Of a stretch of 64,000 nucleotides of DNA, positions 38,188 to 50,027 are shown one piece after another. Each line of letters begins with the position of its first letter. Within the stretch, counting starts at the first letter, position 1. This DNA is from Pseudomonas brassicacearum (GTDB lineage: Bacteria > Pseudomonadota > Gammaproteobacteria > Pseudomonadales > Pseudomonadaceae): NCBI RefSeq assembly GCF_003732265.1, contig NZ_MOBK01000005.1, positions 248,001 to 312,000 of the forward strand. Direction: 5' to 3'. Made by a program: the position numbers and the translations under genes. Under the pieces are notes generated by a model that saw only the letters and a program-made list of their open reading frames with translations, was not told where the DNA came from and searched no databases.

Positions 38188-39060
38188 TCAGGTGAGCAAC
38201 CCCATTCGCCGCTTCGCCCGCTGCACCGATCCATTACGCACCGCCCAGCGCAACATCGGCGCACTGCGATTGACGCTGGCGCGGATCAGTTGGCGTTGCA
38301 ACGGGTTCTGGCTGACGCCCAGCATGTCACTGGCCCAGTCCGGCAGCAGATCGATCCCGGCCTGCATCATCAGCCCACCAAAAGGCTTGGCCAGACGGCT
38401 GGGCGATGGTGCATTCAACAACAGTCGCAAGACTTCACGGCTGCGTTCATCGCACAGCAACTGTGGGCGAATGCGCTGAAGGTAATCAGCGATGTCCTGT
38501 CGTGAACGGGGCACATCACGGGCGCCCAGTCGCTCGGCGATCATTGCGATTTCTTCGTAGTAACGGTCCTGGTCGGCCAGTGACAGATGCGGGTTGCGGT
38601 AACGCAAATGCGCGGCGAGGAAGTTGCTGACCTCGGCCACGTGCACCCAGGTCAACAGGTCCGGATCGCTGGCCGCATAGGGGCGCCCATCCGGCGCGGT
38701 GCCGGTCACTTGCAGGTGGATGGTGCGGACTTTCTCGATCAGCCAGTCGGCATCTTTCTTTGAGCCAAACGTGGTGCCGGAGATGAACTGCCCGGTACGG
38801 CGCAGTCGGCCGAGCATGTCCTCGCGGAAATTCGAATGGTCCCAACCCCCGGCCAGGGCCAGGGGATGCAAGGCTTGCAGCATCAGCGCACTGATGCCGC
38901 CGATGAGCATGCTGCTGAAATCGCCGTGCACTTGCCAGCTCACCGAGTCGGGGCCGAACAGGCCCGGATCACCCTTGGGGTTTTCCAGGTCGAGCTTGCC
39001 GAGGGACAGACCGGTCAGGCTCATGACTTGGGTTTCGATGCGGGTGCGGATGAATTCCAT
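38188..39060 (-). CDS. Oxygenase MpaB family protein (DUF2236)
   Basis: A 290-residue protein of the DUF2236/MpaB family, relatives of latex-clearing-type b-haem oxygenases. Conserved segments are VSWQVHGDFSSMLIGGISALMLQALHPLALAGGWDH, with a candidate haem-region His in ALHPLA, and TWVHVAEVSNFLAAH with a second. The substrate in bacteria is mostly unknown. No signal peptide is seen. It ends near a REP pair and follows acsA on the same strand. Confidence 0.85.
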   Translation of the reverse strand: MEFIRTRIETQVMSLTGLSLGKLDLENPKGDPGLFGPDSVSWQVHGDFSSMLIGGISALMLQALHPLALAGGWDHSNFREDMLGRLRRTGQFISGTTFGSKKDADWLIEKVRTIHLQVTGTAPDGRPYAASDPDLLTWVHVAEVSNFLAAHLRYRNPHLSLADQDRYYEEIAMIAERLGARDVPRSRQDIADYLQRIRPQLLCDERSREVLRLLLNAPSPSRLAKPFGGLMMQAGIDLLPDWASDMLGVSQNPLQRQLIRASVNRSAPMLRWAVRNGSVQRAKRRMGLLT

Positions 39061-39111
39061 GGCGACTCAGTGGCGAAAAATGAAACGCGGCCATGGCTGG
39101 CCGCGTCGGGC

Positions 39112-41049
<1,938 letters not shown>

Positions 41050-41129
41050 GACGGTTCCTTATGCTTGTTTTGCGACAAGTAATAAAGATGCGCCGAGCGG
41101 TCAGCGGGTTCAAGTCATACACAAAACCA

Positions 41130-41220
41130 ATGTGGGAGCGGGCTTGCTCGCGAATGCGGTGTGTCAGTCAACACTTAAGCTGAATGACACACCGCATTCG
41201 CGAGCAAGCCCGCTCCCACA
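41130..41220. repeat. REP pair between pgi and acsA
   Basis: Nearly perfect long inverted repeat. The cores GTGGGAGCGGGCTTGCTCGC lie at both ends, and the complementarity continues inward through CGAATGCGGTGTGTCA / TGACACACCGCATTCG. Confidence 0.92.
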
Positions 41221-41233
41221 GGGGGTTGGTGTT

Positions 41234-41265
41234 GCCCACAGGTTTTGTGTTTCAAACCTGTGGGC
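41234..41265. terminator. Perfect hairpin downstream of pgi
   Basis: 12-bp perfect stem GCCCACAGGTTT / AAACCTGTGGGC with an 8-base loop, 12 bases past the pgi stop. It lacks a clear T tail on either strand, so it may stabilise or pause rather than terminate. Confidence 0.6.
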
Positions 41266-41276
41266 AAGGCGTCAGA

Positions 41277-42941
41277 TCAACCGCGGTGACGGCCGCGGAA
41301 GTAGTTGATCAAGCCTTGGGTCGAAGCATCGTCAGCCGGGGTTTCTTCGCTGCCGACCAGGCGGTTGTAGACGCCTTTGCCCAGTTCTTTACCCAGCTCC
41401 ACGCCCCACTGATCGAAGGCGTTGATGCCCCAGATCACGCTTTGCACGAAGACTTTGTGTTCGTACATCGCCACCAGTGCGCCGAGGCGACGCGGGCTGA
41501 TGCGTTCGACCACCAGGGTGTTGCTCGGACGGTTGCCCGGGATCACCTTGTGCGACGCCAGTTTCTTCACGTCTTCTTCGCTCATGCCTTTGTCACGCAG
41601 CTCGGCTTCGGCTTCGGCAAGGGTCTTGCCGAGCATCAGCGCCTGACTCTGCGACAGGCAGTTGGCGTACAGCCACTGGTGGTGGTCGGACACCGGGTTG
41701 AAGCTGACGATCGGCACGATGAAGTCGGCCGGGATCAGTTGGGTGCCCTGGTGCAGCAACTGGTGATAAGCGTGTTGGCCGTTGCAACCGACGCCGCCCC
41801 AGATCACCGGACCGGTGTCGGTGGACACCGGGGTGCCGTCCTGACGCACACTCTTGCCGTTGGATTCCATGTCCAGCTGCTGCAAGTGCTTGGTGATGTT
41901 GCGCAGGTAGTGGTCGTACGGCAGGATCGCGTGGCTTTGTGCGCCCCAGAAGTTGCCGTACCACACGCCGAGCAAGGCCAGCAGAACCGGCATGTTCTGT
42001 TCGAATGGCGCGGTCTGGAAATGCTGGTCCATGGTGTAGGCACCGGACAGCAGTTCCTTGAAGTTCGACATGCCGATGGCCAGGGCAATCGGCAAACCGA
42101 TGGCCGACCACAGAGAGTAACGGCCGCCGACCCAGTCCCACATCGGGAAGATGTTTTCTTCACGAATGCCGAACGCCACGGCTGCCGCGTTGTTGCTCGA
42201 TACGGCGATGAAGTGACGATACAGCTCGGCTTCCGAACCGCCCTGAGCCAGGTACCAGGCGCGAGCGGCCTGGGCATTCTTCAGGGTTTCGAGGGTGTTG
42301 AAAGACTTCGACGACACGATGAACAGCGTGGTTTCGGCGCGCAGCTTCTGGGTCAGTTCGTGGAACTCACTGCCGTCGATGTTCGCCAGGTAGTGGCAGC
42401 GCACACCTTTTTGGGCGTAGGACAGCAGCGCTTCGGACACCAGTTCCGGGCCGAGGAACGAGCCACCGATGCCGATGTTCACCACGTCGGTGATCGGCTT
42501 CTCGGTGTAACCGCGCCACAGACCGTCGTGGATGCGGCCCACGAGGTCGGTGATCTGGTTCAGCACTTTGTGTACTTCAGGCATCACGTTGACGCCGTTG
42601 ACCGACAGCTTGTCGCCTACCGGGCGGCGCAGTGCGGTGTGCAGGGCCGGACGACCTTCGGAGGCGTTGACGATTTCGCCTTCGAACAACGACTTGATCG
42701 CGCCCTTGAGGTCGACTTCATTGGCCAGGCCCACCAGCAGGTTGCGGGTCTCGGCGTTGATCAGGTTCTTCGAGTAATCGAGAAACAGCCCGCAGCTGCT
42801 CAGGGTGAATTGGGTAAAGCGCTGCGGGTCGGCATTAAAGGCTTCGCGCATGCTGAAATCCTGCATGGCTTGGCGGTGATCATTCAACGCCTGCCAGGCG
42901 GGCAGGGCGGTCACGTCGTGAGGAGTGCGGTAGTACGCCAT
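41277..42941 (-). CDS. pgi: Glucose-6-phosphate isomerase
   Basis: Interconverts glucose-6-phosphate and fructose-6-phosphate. It has 554 residues, with the signature [16 protein letters not shown] and [10 protein letters not shown]. The C-terminal family pattern [18 protein letters not shown] contains the active-site Lys near residue 510. The conserved Glu in [11 protein letters not shown] lies in the sugar phosphate region. Pseudomonads lack phosphofructokinase, so the enzyme works mainly in gluconeogenesis and the Entner-Doudoroff cycle. Confidence 0.97.
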   Translation of the reverse strand: MAYYRTPHDVTALPAWQALNDHRQAMQDFSMREAFNADPQRFTQFTLSSCGLFLDYSKNLINAETRNLLVGLANEVDLKGAIKSLFEGEIVNASEGRPALHTALRRPVGDKLSVNGVNVMPEVHKVLNQITDLVGRIHDGLWRGYTEKPITDVVNIGIGGSFLGPELVSEALLSYAQKGVRCHYLANIDGSEFHELTQKLRAETTLFIVSSKSFNTLETLKNAQAARAWYLAQGGSEAELYRHFIAVSSNNAAAVAFGIREENIFPMWDWVGGRYSLWSAIGLPIALAIGMSNFKELLSGAYTMDQHFQTAPFEQNMPVLLALLGVWYGNFWGAQSHAILPYDHYLRNITKHLQQLDMESNGKSVRQDGTPVSTDTGPVIWGGVGCNGQHAYHQLLHQGTQLIPADFIVPIVSFNPVSDHHQWLYANCLSQSQALMLGKTLAEAEAELRDKGMSEEDVKKLASHKVIPGNRPSNTLVVERISPRRLGALVAMYEHKVFVQSVIWGINAFDQWGVELGKELGKGVYNRLVGSEETPADDASTQGLINYFRGRHRG

Positions 42942-43170
42942 CGCTGCGGGTTTCCTTTTTACTTGAACGGCTTTTTGATCACTAAAAATCCCGGAGCGCT
43001 GCGGGTCGGCGTCCGGTCAACTGCGTCGACACGATTTCATGGCGCAGGGCGAATACAGTAAACCCCGCGCCTTGATCTGTCTTGACTTTGTCTGACCTGT
43101 TTCCGGTACTTTTTTAACATCAAAGTTAGAAGCGGCCGACAAACGGAAAAAAGACAGGACTACGGCTCGA

Positions 43171-43551
43171 TCAGGCGACCTGGACCGGAATGGCGTTGCT
43201 GGTATGGCTCAGTTCATTGCCCGGTGCCATGTAGAGCATGCGCGGCTTGAAGTTGAGCAGCTCGGCTTCGCTGTAATGAGCGTAAGCGCAGATGATCACT
43301 CGGTCACCGACCTTGGCCTTGTGGGCAGCGGCGCCGTTGACCGAAATCATGCGCGAGCCTTCTTCGCCACGGATGGCGTAGGTGGTGAAGCGTTCGCCGT
43401 TGTCGACGTTATAGATCTGGATTTGCTCGTATTCACGGATGCCGGACAAGTCCAGCCATTCGCCGTCGATGGCGCAGGAGCCTTCGTAATCAAGTACAGC
43501 GTGGGTAACTTCGGCGCGATGCAGCTTGGCCTTGAGCATGATGGCGTGCAT
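43171..43551 (-). CDS. panD: Aspartate 1-decarboxylase proenzyme
   Basis: Makes beta-alanine for pantothenate. It has 126 residues from ATG 43551 (GGGGAAA upstream). The self-cleavage site Gly24-Ser25 is present in [12 protein letters not shown], and Ser25 becomes the pyruvoyl group. [15 protein letters not shown] and [12 protein letters not shown] are standard. It is separated from panC by a REP pair, in the panB-panC-panD order on the minus strand. Confidence 0.97.
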   Translation of the reverse strand: MHAIMLKAKLHRAEVTHAVLDYEGSCAIDGEWLDLSGIREYEQIQIYNVDNGERFTTYAIRGEEGSRMISVNGAAAHKAKVGDRVIICAYAHYSEAELLNFKPRMLYMAPGNELSHTSNAIPVQVA

Positions 43552-43642
43552 GAGTGTTTCCCCAGGTCGGAATCGAACGGCGGGCAGTTTGCCCGAAGGC
43601 TTTGGAGGCAGCAATACAGCTTGGAATCAGACGCAGATCTAC

Positions 43643-43732
43643 TGTGGGAGTGGGCTTGCTCGCGAATGCGGTGTGTCAGTCAATATCAATGCTGACTGAT
43701 ACACCGCATTCGCGAGCAAGCCCGCTCCCACA
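43643..43732. repeat. REP pair between panC and panD
   Basis: Inverted REP pair inside the panBCD run, starting 17 bases after the panC stop, with inner arms CGAATGCGGTGTGTCAG / CTGATACACCGCATTCG. Confidence 0.9.
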
Positions 43733-43748
43733 TTTGTTTTGCGGTGTT

Positions 43749-44609
43749 TTAGGCGGGGGCGTCTAGGTTCAGGTGCAGGTTGTCGATCAACCGCGTGGTG
43801 CCGAGGAACGCCGCCACCAGAATCACCAGGTCACGATCTTCCGGTGTCGCCGGGCGCAAGGTCAGCCCATGGCGAATTTCCAGGTAGTCGGTGCGCAATC
43901 CCGCGGCTTCGAGCTGCTTGATTTGCGCGTCGATCAACGCCGGGAAATCCCGATCACCCTGTTTGATCGCGTCGGCAATCGAACTCAGGGTGCGATAGAC
44001 CACCGGTGCCACGGCACGCTGTTCTTCGCTGAGGAAACCATTGCGCGACGACAGCGCCAGGCCATCGGCCGCGCGGACGGTCGGTTCGCCAATGATCTGG
44101 ATCGGCATGTTCAGGTCATGCACCAGGGATTTGATCACCGCCAGTTGCTGGAAGTCTTTCTGGCCGAAGATCGCCAGGTCCGGCTGGACCATGTTGAACA
44201 GCTTGCTGACCACCGTTGCCACACCTTCGAAATGCCCCGGACGGCTGGCGCCGCACAGGCCTTCCGACAGCAGCGGAACGCTGACACGCGTCTGGCCGGC
44301 CATGCCGTCCGGATACATTTCTTCAACAGTCGGCGCAAACAGCAGGTGGCAACCGGCCTGGAGCAGTTTCTCCTGGTCTGCGGCGAGGGTGCGCGGGTAC
44401 TTGTCGAGGTCTTCGCCGGCACCGAATTGCAGCGGGTTGACGAAAATGCTCGCGACCACGAAATCCACCCGTTGGGAGGCTTTGGTAATCAGCGCGACAT
44501 GACCGCTGTGCAGGTTGCCCATGGTCGGCACGAAGCCGATGCGCTTGCCTTCGCTGCGGGCGCGGGCCACGGCGGCCCGCAGTTCGCGTACGGTTTTTAC
44601 GGTGTTCAT
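43749..44609 (-). CDS. panC: Pantothenate synthetase
   Basis: Joins pantoate and beta-alanine with ATP. It has 286 residues. The nucleotidyl-transferase motif is [14 protein letters not shown] with HxGH near residues 35-38. The second motif [11 protein letters not shown] replaces the class I KMSKS loop. [11 protein letters not shown] and [10 protein letters not shown] are conserved. The start overlaps the panB stop by ATGA. Confidence 0.97.
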   Translation of the reverse strand: MNTVKTVRELRAAVARARSEGKRIGFVPTMGNLHSGHVALITKASQRVDFVVASIFVNPLQFGAGEDLDKYPRTLAADQEKLLQAGCHLLFAPTVEEMYPDGMAGQTRVSVPLLSEGLCGASRPGHFEGVATVVSKLFNMVQPDLAIFGQKDFQQLAVIKSLVHDLNMPIQIIGEPTVRAADGLALSSRNGFLSEEQRAVAPVVYRTLSSIADAIKQGDRDFPALIDAQIKQLEAAGLRTDYLEIRHGLTLRPATPEDRDLVILVAAFLGTTRLIDNLHLNLDAPA

Positions 44610-45406
44610 GCAGAGAATCCGTGTTCGATACCTGGGAAAGTCGCCGCTTTGACTTCAGTCACGTAAGCACTCAGGGCTGCTTGAAGGGTCGGCTGGCCGG
44701 TCATGAAGTTCTTCACGAATTTTGGCACGCGACCGGTAATCGACAACCCCAGCATGTCGTGCAAGACCAGCACCTGGCCGTCGGTGCCACTGCCGGCGCC
44801 AATTCCGATCACCGGAATGCCCACCGCCTGGGTAATTTCCTCCGCCAGTTCGCTCGGCACGCACTCAAGCAGCAACATGGCAGCACCGGCCTGTTCCAGC
44901 GAAATCGCGTCGGCACGCATCTGCCGCGCCTGGTTTTCGTTGCGGCCCTGGACTTTGTAACCGCCCAGGATATTCACCGATTGCGGCGTCAACCCCAGGT
45001 GCGCGCACACCGGGATGCCGCGCTCGGCCAGCAGCCGAATCGAGTCCGCCAGCCACAGTGCACCTTCTACCTTGACCATGTGCGCACCGGCCTGCATCAA
45101 CAGGGCACTGTTGGTCATGGCTTGTTCGGTGGTGGCGTAGGCCATGAAGGGCAGGTCGGCGAGGATGAGCGCATCGGTGTTGCCGCGTTTGACGGCTGCG
45201 ACGTGGTAAGCCATTTCGGCAGTCGTCACGGGCAGGGTGCTGTCGTGACCTTGCAAAACCATGCCGAGGGAGTCGCCCACCAGCAGCACTTCGACGCCAG
45301 CCTCATTACAGGCGTGGGCGAAGGTCGCGTCATAGCAGGTCAGCATGGTGATTTTTTCACCTTTTTGCTTCAGACCTTGCAGAGTGGTCAGGGTGATGGC
45401 TGGCAT
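44606..45406 (-). CDS. panB: Ketopantoate hydroxymethyltransferase
   Basis: First committed enzyme of pantothenate synthesis. It transfers a hydroxymethyl group from methylene-THF to alpha-ketoisovalerate. It has 266 residues. The metal-binding region is [20 protein letters not shown], with HVAAVKRG and [12 protein letters not shown]. It is first of the panB-panC-panD order and overlaps panC by 4 bases. Confidence 0.97.
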   Translation of the reverse strand: MPAITLTTLQGLKQKGEKITMLTCYDATFAHACNEAGVEVLLVGDSLGMVLQGHDSTLPVTTAEMAYHVAAVKRGNTDALILADLPFMAYATTEQAMTNSALLMQAGAHMVKVEGALWLADSIRLLAERGIPVCAHLGLTPQSVNILGGYKVQGRNENQARQMRADAISLEQAGAAMLLLECVPSELAEEITQAVGIPVIGIGAGSGTDGQVLVLHDMLGLSITGRVPKFVKNFMTGQPTLQAALSAYVTEVKAATFPGIEHGFSA

Positions 45407-45773
45407 GAAAAGATCCTCATTCAGGCGCTGTGGAAACTACTGCGAGTAACGCGCGTGATTCTTCGTTAAATACAGGCGCACGGTCTGTTGTCGTGCTTTT
45501 ACGGCCTGGATTGCGCCCTTCAACGCCGTGTTGGCGGCAGCGGGACGCCTATAGTCGTGAGGAGAACTCGGGAAGTCAATTGCATGTGTTACCGCATTGT
45601 TACGACAGGGGTGTTACCGGGGTAACTGATGCGATTCAGCAACTATCGATCTCATGTTCGACATAAAACTAATGTGGGAGCGGGCTTGCTCGCGAATGCA
45701 GTGTGACAGTCAACAAATAAGCTGAATGACACACCGCATTCGCGAGCAAGCCCGCTCTCACACTAGATTTGCG
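45407..45773. other. Gap between folK and panB
   Basis: A 367-base gap holding the panB leader and a REP pair at 45672-45762. The remaining 265 bases (45407-45671) have no convincing gene. A short reading frame at 45430-45666 lacks an RBS and family-like sequence. The panB promoter is likely here but no clear -35/-10 pair was identified. Confidence 0.6.
45672..45762. repeat. REP pair between panB and folK
   Basis: Inverted REP pair with the usual cores; the right copy has CTCTCAC for CTCCCAC. It ends 12 bases before the folK stop. Confidence 0.88.
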
Positions 45774-46259
45774 TCAATTTTGTGGGAGGCGTTCCAGGCC
45801 GACGAACGGGCAGGCTGCGAGTAAATCTTTCAGCTTGCGGCCATCGGCCAGACGCAAATTCACAGGCGCCAGTTCGGCCAGCGGATACAGGACGAAGGCC
45901 CGTTCCTGCAGGTGGTAATGCGGAACCTTGAGACGAGGCTCATCGATCAGTCGATCGCCAAACAGCACGATGTCCAGATCCAGCGTACGAGGGCCCCAAC
46001 GCTCAAGACGCTCGCGCCCCTGCCCATTCTCGATGGCTTGCAGCGCATCGAGCAGGTCCAGCGGCGCGAGTGTGCTGTCGAGGGCGGCGACCGCGTTGGT
46101 GTAACGCGGTTGGCCGGGTAGCAGCGAGTCGCTCTGATAGAAAGCGGACACCCCGACCAGTTCGGTCTGCGGTAATTGCGCCAGCGCTTCGACGGCGCTG
46201 CGCAATTGTTCGGCGGGGTCAGCCAGATTGCTGCCCATGCCGATGTAGATGCGTTCCAT
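45774..46259 (-). CDS. folK: 2-amino-4-hydroxy-6-hydroxymethyldihydropteridine pyrophosphokinase
   Basis: Folate pathway kinase of 161 residues. It has the HPPK signature RWGPRTLDLDIVLFGD near residues 86-101 and starts with YIGMGSNLADPAEQL. It lies three bases after pcnB, the conserved pcnB-folK pair. Confidence 0.95.
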   Translation of the reverse strand: MERIYIGMGSNLADPAEQLRSAVEALAQLPQTELVGVSAFYQSDSLLPGQPRYTNAVAALDSTLAPLDLLDALQAIENGQGRERLERWGPRTLDLDIVLFGDRLIDEPRLKVPHYHLQERAFVLYPLAELAPVNLRLADGRKLKDLLAACPFVGLERLPQN

Positions 46260-46262
46260 GGA

Positions 46263-47663
46263 TTACTCGCCCGAGACGCTCGGTGCGCCGGCAGCGCGTT
46301 TACGCTTGGCGCCACCGCTGCGGCGACGTTTGCGTGGTGCGCCGGTGCCGTCTTCCTTGCCGCTGAGGTCGCGGATCATGTCGCGACGTTCGCTGTCGTT
46401 GGCGTCCTGATAATCCGTCCACCATTCGCCCAGGCCATCGGTCTGCTCGCCGGCGCTTTCGCGCAGCAGCAGGAAGTCGTAACCGGCACGGAACCGCGGA
46501 TTCTCCAGCAACAGATCGGCGCGCTTGCCGCTACGGCGTGGCAGGCGCTCCTGCATGTCCCAGATCTCGCGAATCGGCATGGTGAAGCGTTTCGGGATGG
46601 CGATGCGCTGGCACTGTTCGGCAATCAGCTCGTGAGCGGCTTCCTGCATGGCCGGAATCGGCGGCATGCCACGTTCTTGCAGACGCAATACGCGAGCCGG
46701 CAGGGCAGGCCACAACAGGGCGGCAAACAGGAACGCCGGAGTGACCGGTTTGTTCTGCTTGATGCGCAGGTCCGTGTTGACCAGCGCATCGCTGATCAAG
46801 GTGTGGGTGTACGTCGGGTTGTATTCCAGCGCCTCGGCACTGGCCGGGAACAGTGGATCGAACAGCTGCAGGTCGACCAGCATCTCGAAGGTGTCCGCGG
46901 CGTGGCCGGAGAGGAACAGCTTGAGCACTTCTTCGAACAGGCGGGCCGACGGAATCTCGCGCAGCATCGGTGCCAGCTCGCGGATCGGCGCGGCGCTGTG
47001 TTTTTCGATACCGAAATTCAGCTTGGCGGCAAAACGCACGGCCCGCAGCATCCGCACCGGGTCTTCCTGGTAGCGCTGTTTCGGGTCGCCAATCAGGCGG
47101 ATCAGGTGATTGCGGATGTCGTGCACGCCGTTGGCGTAATCGAGGATGCGCTCGCTGACCGGATCGTAATACAGGGCGTTGATGGTGAAGTCGCGGCGTT
47201 GCGCGTCTTCTTCCAGGGTGCCGTAGACGTTATCGCGCAGGATGCGTCCGCTTTCGTTACGGGAAGACTGGTTGCTGTCTTCTTCCTCGTCGTTTTGCGG
47301 GTGATTGGCGCGGAAGGTCGCCACTTCGATGATTTCGCGACCGAAGTGAATGTGCACCAGTTTAAATCGGCGACCGATGATCCGCGCATTGCGGAATTCG
47401 GCGCGCACCTGTTCAGGCGTGGCACTGGTGGCGACGTCGAAATCTTTCGGCGTGATGCCGAGCAGCATGTCACGCACGCAGCCGCCGACCAGGTAAGCCT
47501 GGTAACCGGCGTTCTGCAGGCGTTCGACGATATTCACCGCGTAACGGCTGAATTGGGCCTTTTGCAGCGAGTGTTGGCCGCTGTTGAGCACTTCAGGCGT
47601 ACTGCGAATGTGTTGCGTATGACGCTTGGGAGAACGGAATGACTGGAACAGCTTCTTCAGCAT
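46263..47663 (-). CDS. pcnB: Poly(A) polymerase I
   Basis: Adds 3' poly(A) tails that promote RNA decay. It has 466 residues from MLKKLFQSF at 47663; the RBS is weak and a GTG or ATG further upstream cannot be excluded. The nucleotidyltransferase core is YLVGGCVRDMLLG followed by KDFDVATSATPEQV with the two catalytic Asp. RRDFTINALYYD is the class II motif. The C-terminus is strongly basic (KRRRSGGAKRKRAAG), typical of PcnB. It lies downstream of crcZ. Confidence 0.95.
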   Translation of the reverse strand: MLKKLFQSFRSPKRHTQHIRSTPEVLNSGQHSLQKAQFSRYAVNIVERLQNAGYQAYLVGGCVRDMLLGITPKDFDVATSATPEQVRAEFRNARIIGRRFKLVHIHFGREIIEVATFRANHPQNDEEEDSNQSSRNESGRILRDNVYGTLEEDAQRRDFTINALYYDPVSERILDYANGVHDIRNHLIRLIGDPKQRYQEDPVRMLRAVRFAAKLNFGIEKHSAAPIRELAPMLREIPSARLFEEVLKLFLSGHAADTFEMLVDLQLFDPLFPASAEALEYNPTYTHTLISDALVNTDLRIKQNKPVTPAFLFAALLWPALPARVLRLQERGMPPIPAMQEAAHELIAEQCQRIAIPKRFTMPIREIWDMQERLPRRSGKRADLLLENPRFRAGYDFLLLRESAGEQTDGLGEWWTDYQDANDSERRDMIRDLSGKEDGTGAPRKRRRSGGAKRKRAAGAPSVSGE

Positions 47664-47800
47664 GGGATGCACTGTTTGAAGGAATGTTCGGCCATAACAG
47701 AAGAATGACCGCATGATGGGCGGGGATTCTAGCATTTAGTCGAGGGATGGTGTAGGAAGCTGCGCAAGCGCTTGAAGGGGGTATCTGGCAGACGCTATCC

Positions 47801-47955
47801 GTGTAGCAGCTGACGAGCAACGCGAGGCTGCGTCCGGCGGCGAAGCCGTCGTAATTGCGGTGTGTCAAATTAAATGGGTCGTCTGTATTGCGACTGCTTC
47901 GCAGCCGGACGCAGCCTCGCGCTGCTCGACAGCTGCTACACGAGCCGAACGCAGC
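47801..47955. repeat. Second REP family: inverted pair between pcnB and crcZ
   Basis: Left copy: GTGTAGCAGCTGACGAGC then AACGCGAGGCTGCGTCCG. Right copy: CGGACGCAGCCTCGCGCTGC then TCGACAGCTGCTACACGAGC. The inner 45 bases are A/T-richer. A partial third copy (GCAGCTGCTACAGG) follows at about 47951. This core differs from the GTGGGAGC REP found elsewhere in the window. Confidence 0.85.
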
Positions 47956-47999
47956 TGCTACAGGTCGGGCGGGGTTTGGGGACTTCGGCGTAAACGCCA

Positions 48000-48371
48000 G
48001 AAACTACAAGGGGAGCCGAAGCTCCCCAAGAAGTAGTTGCATGCTCTATTTTTATTATTGGTTTCGGGCTTTTTGTTTTTGTTAAGTGCCCTCGCCATGA
48101 AGCTTTTCCTTCATGACCCTCCCAATCGGGAGCCAAGAGCAAACGGATTGCTTTGGTCGCTGTGCTGCAGTGATCTTGCGATCCAACCAGTTCAGGCACT
48201 GTCTTAGGACAGTTTTTTATTATTCTCGGCCTGGTCGTGGGGCAAGCCCCAAATACAACGCCTCTCCAAAAGAATCAGTTAGCTGCGCCTCTCGCCGTCT
48301 TGTTTTTATTGTGCGTGAGTCGATTCGTCTTATTTTTATTATGTTATGCATTGCTTGTTATTGTTCTTGTA
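48000..48371 (-). ncRNA. crcZ: Small RNA CrcZ (antagonist of Hfq/Crc)
   Basis: About 370 nt on the minus strand between cbrB and pcnB, the location of crcZ in Pseudomonas. A perfect sigma-54 element lies directly upstream. The RNA carries repeated CA motifs that bind Hfq with Crc: AACAATAACAA near the 5' end (about 48355-48365), then AATAAAAATAAG, CAATAAAAACAAG (about 48301-48312), AATAATAAAAAAC (about 48214-48226), AACAAAAACAAAAAG (about 48069-48083) and CAATAATAAAAATAG (about 48047-48060). It ends in a stable GGGGAGC-TTCG-GCTCCCC hairpin at 48010-48027. CbrB should activate it. It then titrates Hfq/Crc and relieves catabolite repression. No reading frame in it looks real. Confidence 0.93.
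48010..48038 (-). terminator. Terminator of crcZ
   Basis: GGGGAGC / GCTCCCC stem capped by a TTCG loop, with an outer AACTAC / GTAGTT pairing. The T run after it is weak (TTGTAGTTT on the minus strand). Confidence 0.75.
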
Positions 48372-48381
48372 CCAAACATAT

Positions 48382-48398
48382 AGCAGGGTGCGTGCCAA
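48382..48398 (-). promoter_or_regulatory. Sigma-54 promoter of crcZ
   Basis: On the minus strand TTGGCAC then ACCCTGCTA, with exact GG-N10-GC spacing. It lies about 170 bases beyond the cbrB stop. The NtrC-type CbrB just upstream is the expected activator. Confidence 0.92.
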
Positions 48399-48456
48399 CT
48401 TTTTCGAACCCCAGTAAAACAAGGGGTTAGGTCGTTTGGTGGGGTTTTTCGAGGCC

Positions 48457-48494
48457 AAAAAAAGCCGGGGCTTCGTTACCGTAAGCCCCGGCTT
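48457..48494 (-). terminator. Terminator of cbrB
   Basis: Stem AAGCCGGGGCTT / AAGCCCCGGCTT, with a T run on the minus strand (plus-strand A run at 48457-48463). It shields crcZ from cbrB read-through. Confidence 0.9.
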
Positions 48495-48501
48495 CTGTTA
48501 C

Positions 48502-48531
48502 GTGAAAAAACTGGGGTAACAGTTTTTTCAC
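48502..48531. repeat. Perfect inverted repeat downstream of cbrB
   Basis: GTGAAAAAACTG and CAGTTTTTTCAC around a 6-base loop GGGTAA, 38 bases beyond the cbrB stop and just before its terminator. It is AT-rich at the base, so it might be an operator or an RNA stability element. Confidence 0.7.
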
Positions 48532-48568
48532 AAAGTCATGTGTTACCCACACCTCAGACAGGTGACAT

Positions 48569-50005
<1,437 letters not shown>

Positions 50006-50027
50006 TGATTCGATACTCTCGACGGTC

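Noticed and set aside
45430..45666. 78-codon frame upstream of panB
   Set aside because: No ribosome site, no family resemblance, atypical composition.
41130..45762. Repeated palindromes considered as a CRISPR array
   Set aside because: They are spread over kilobases between genes, are self-complementary pairs and lack regular spacers or cas genes, so REP elements explain them.
48113..48430. 105-codon plus-strand frame over the crcZ region
   Set aside because: It lies antisense to crcZ and has no ribosome site; its composition reflects the A/T-rich CA motifs.
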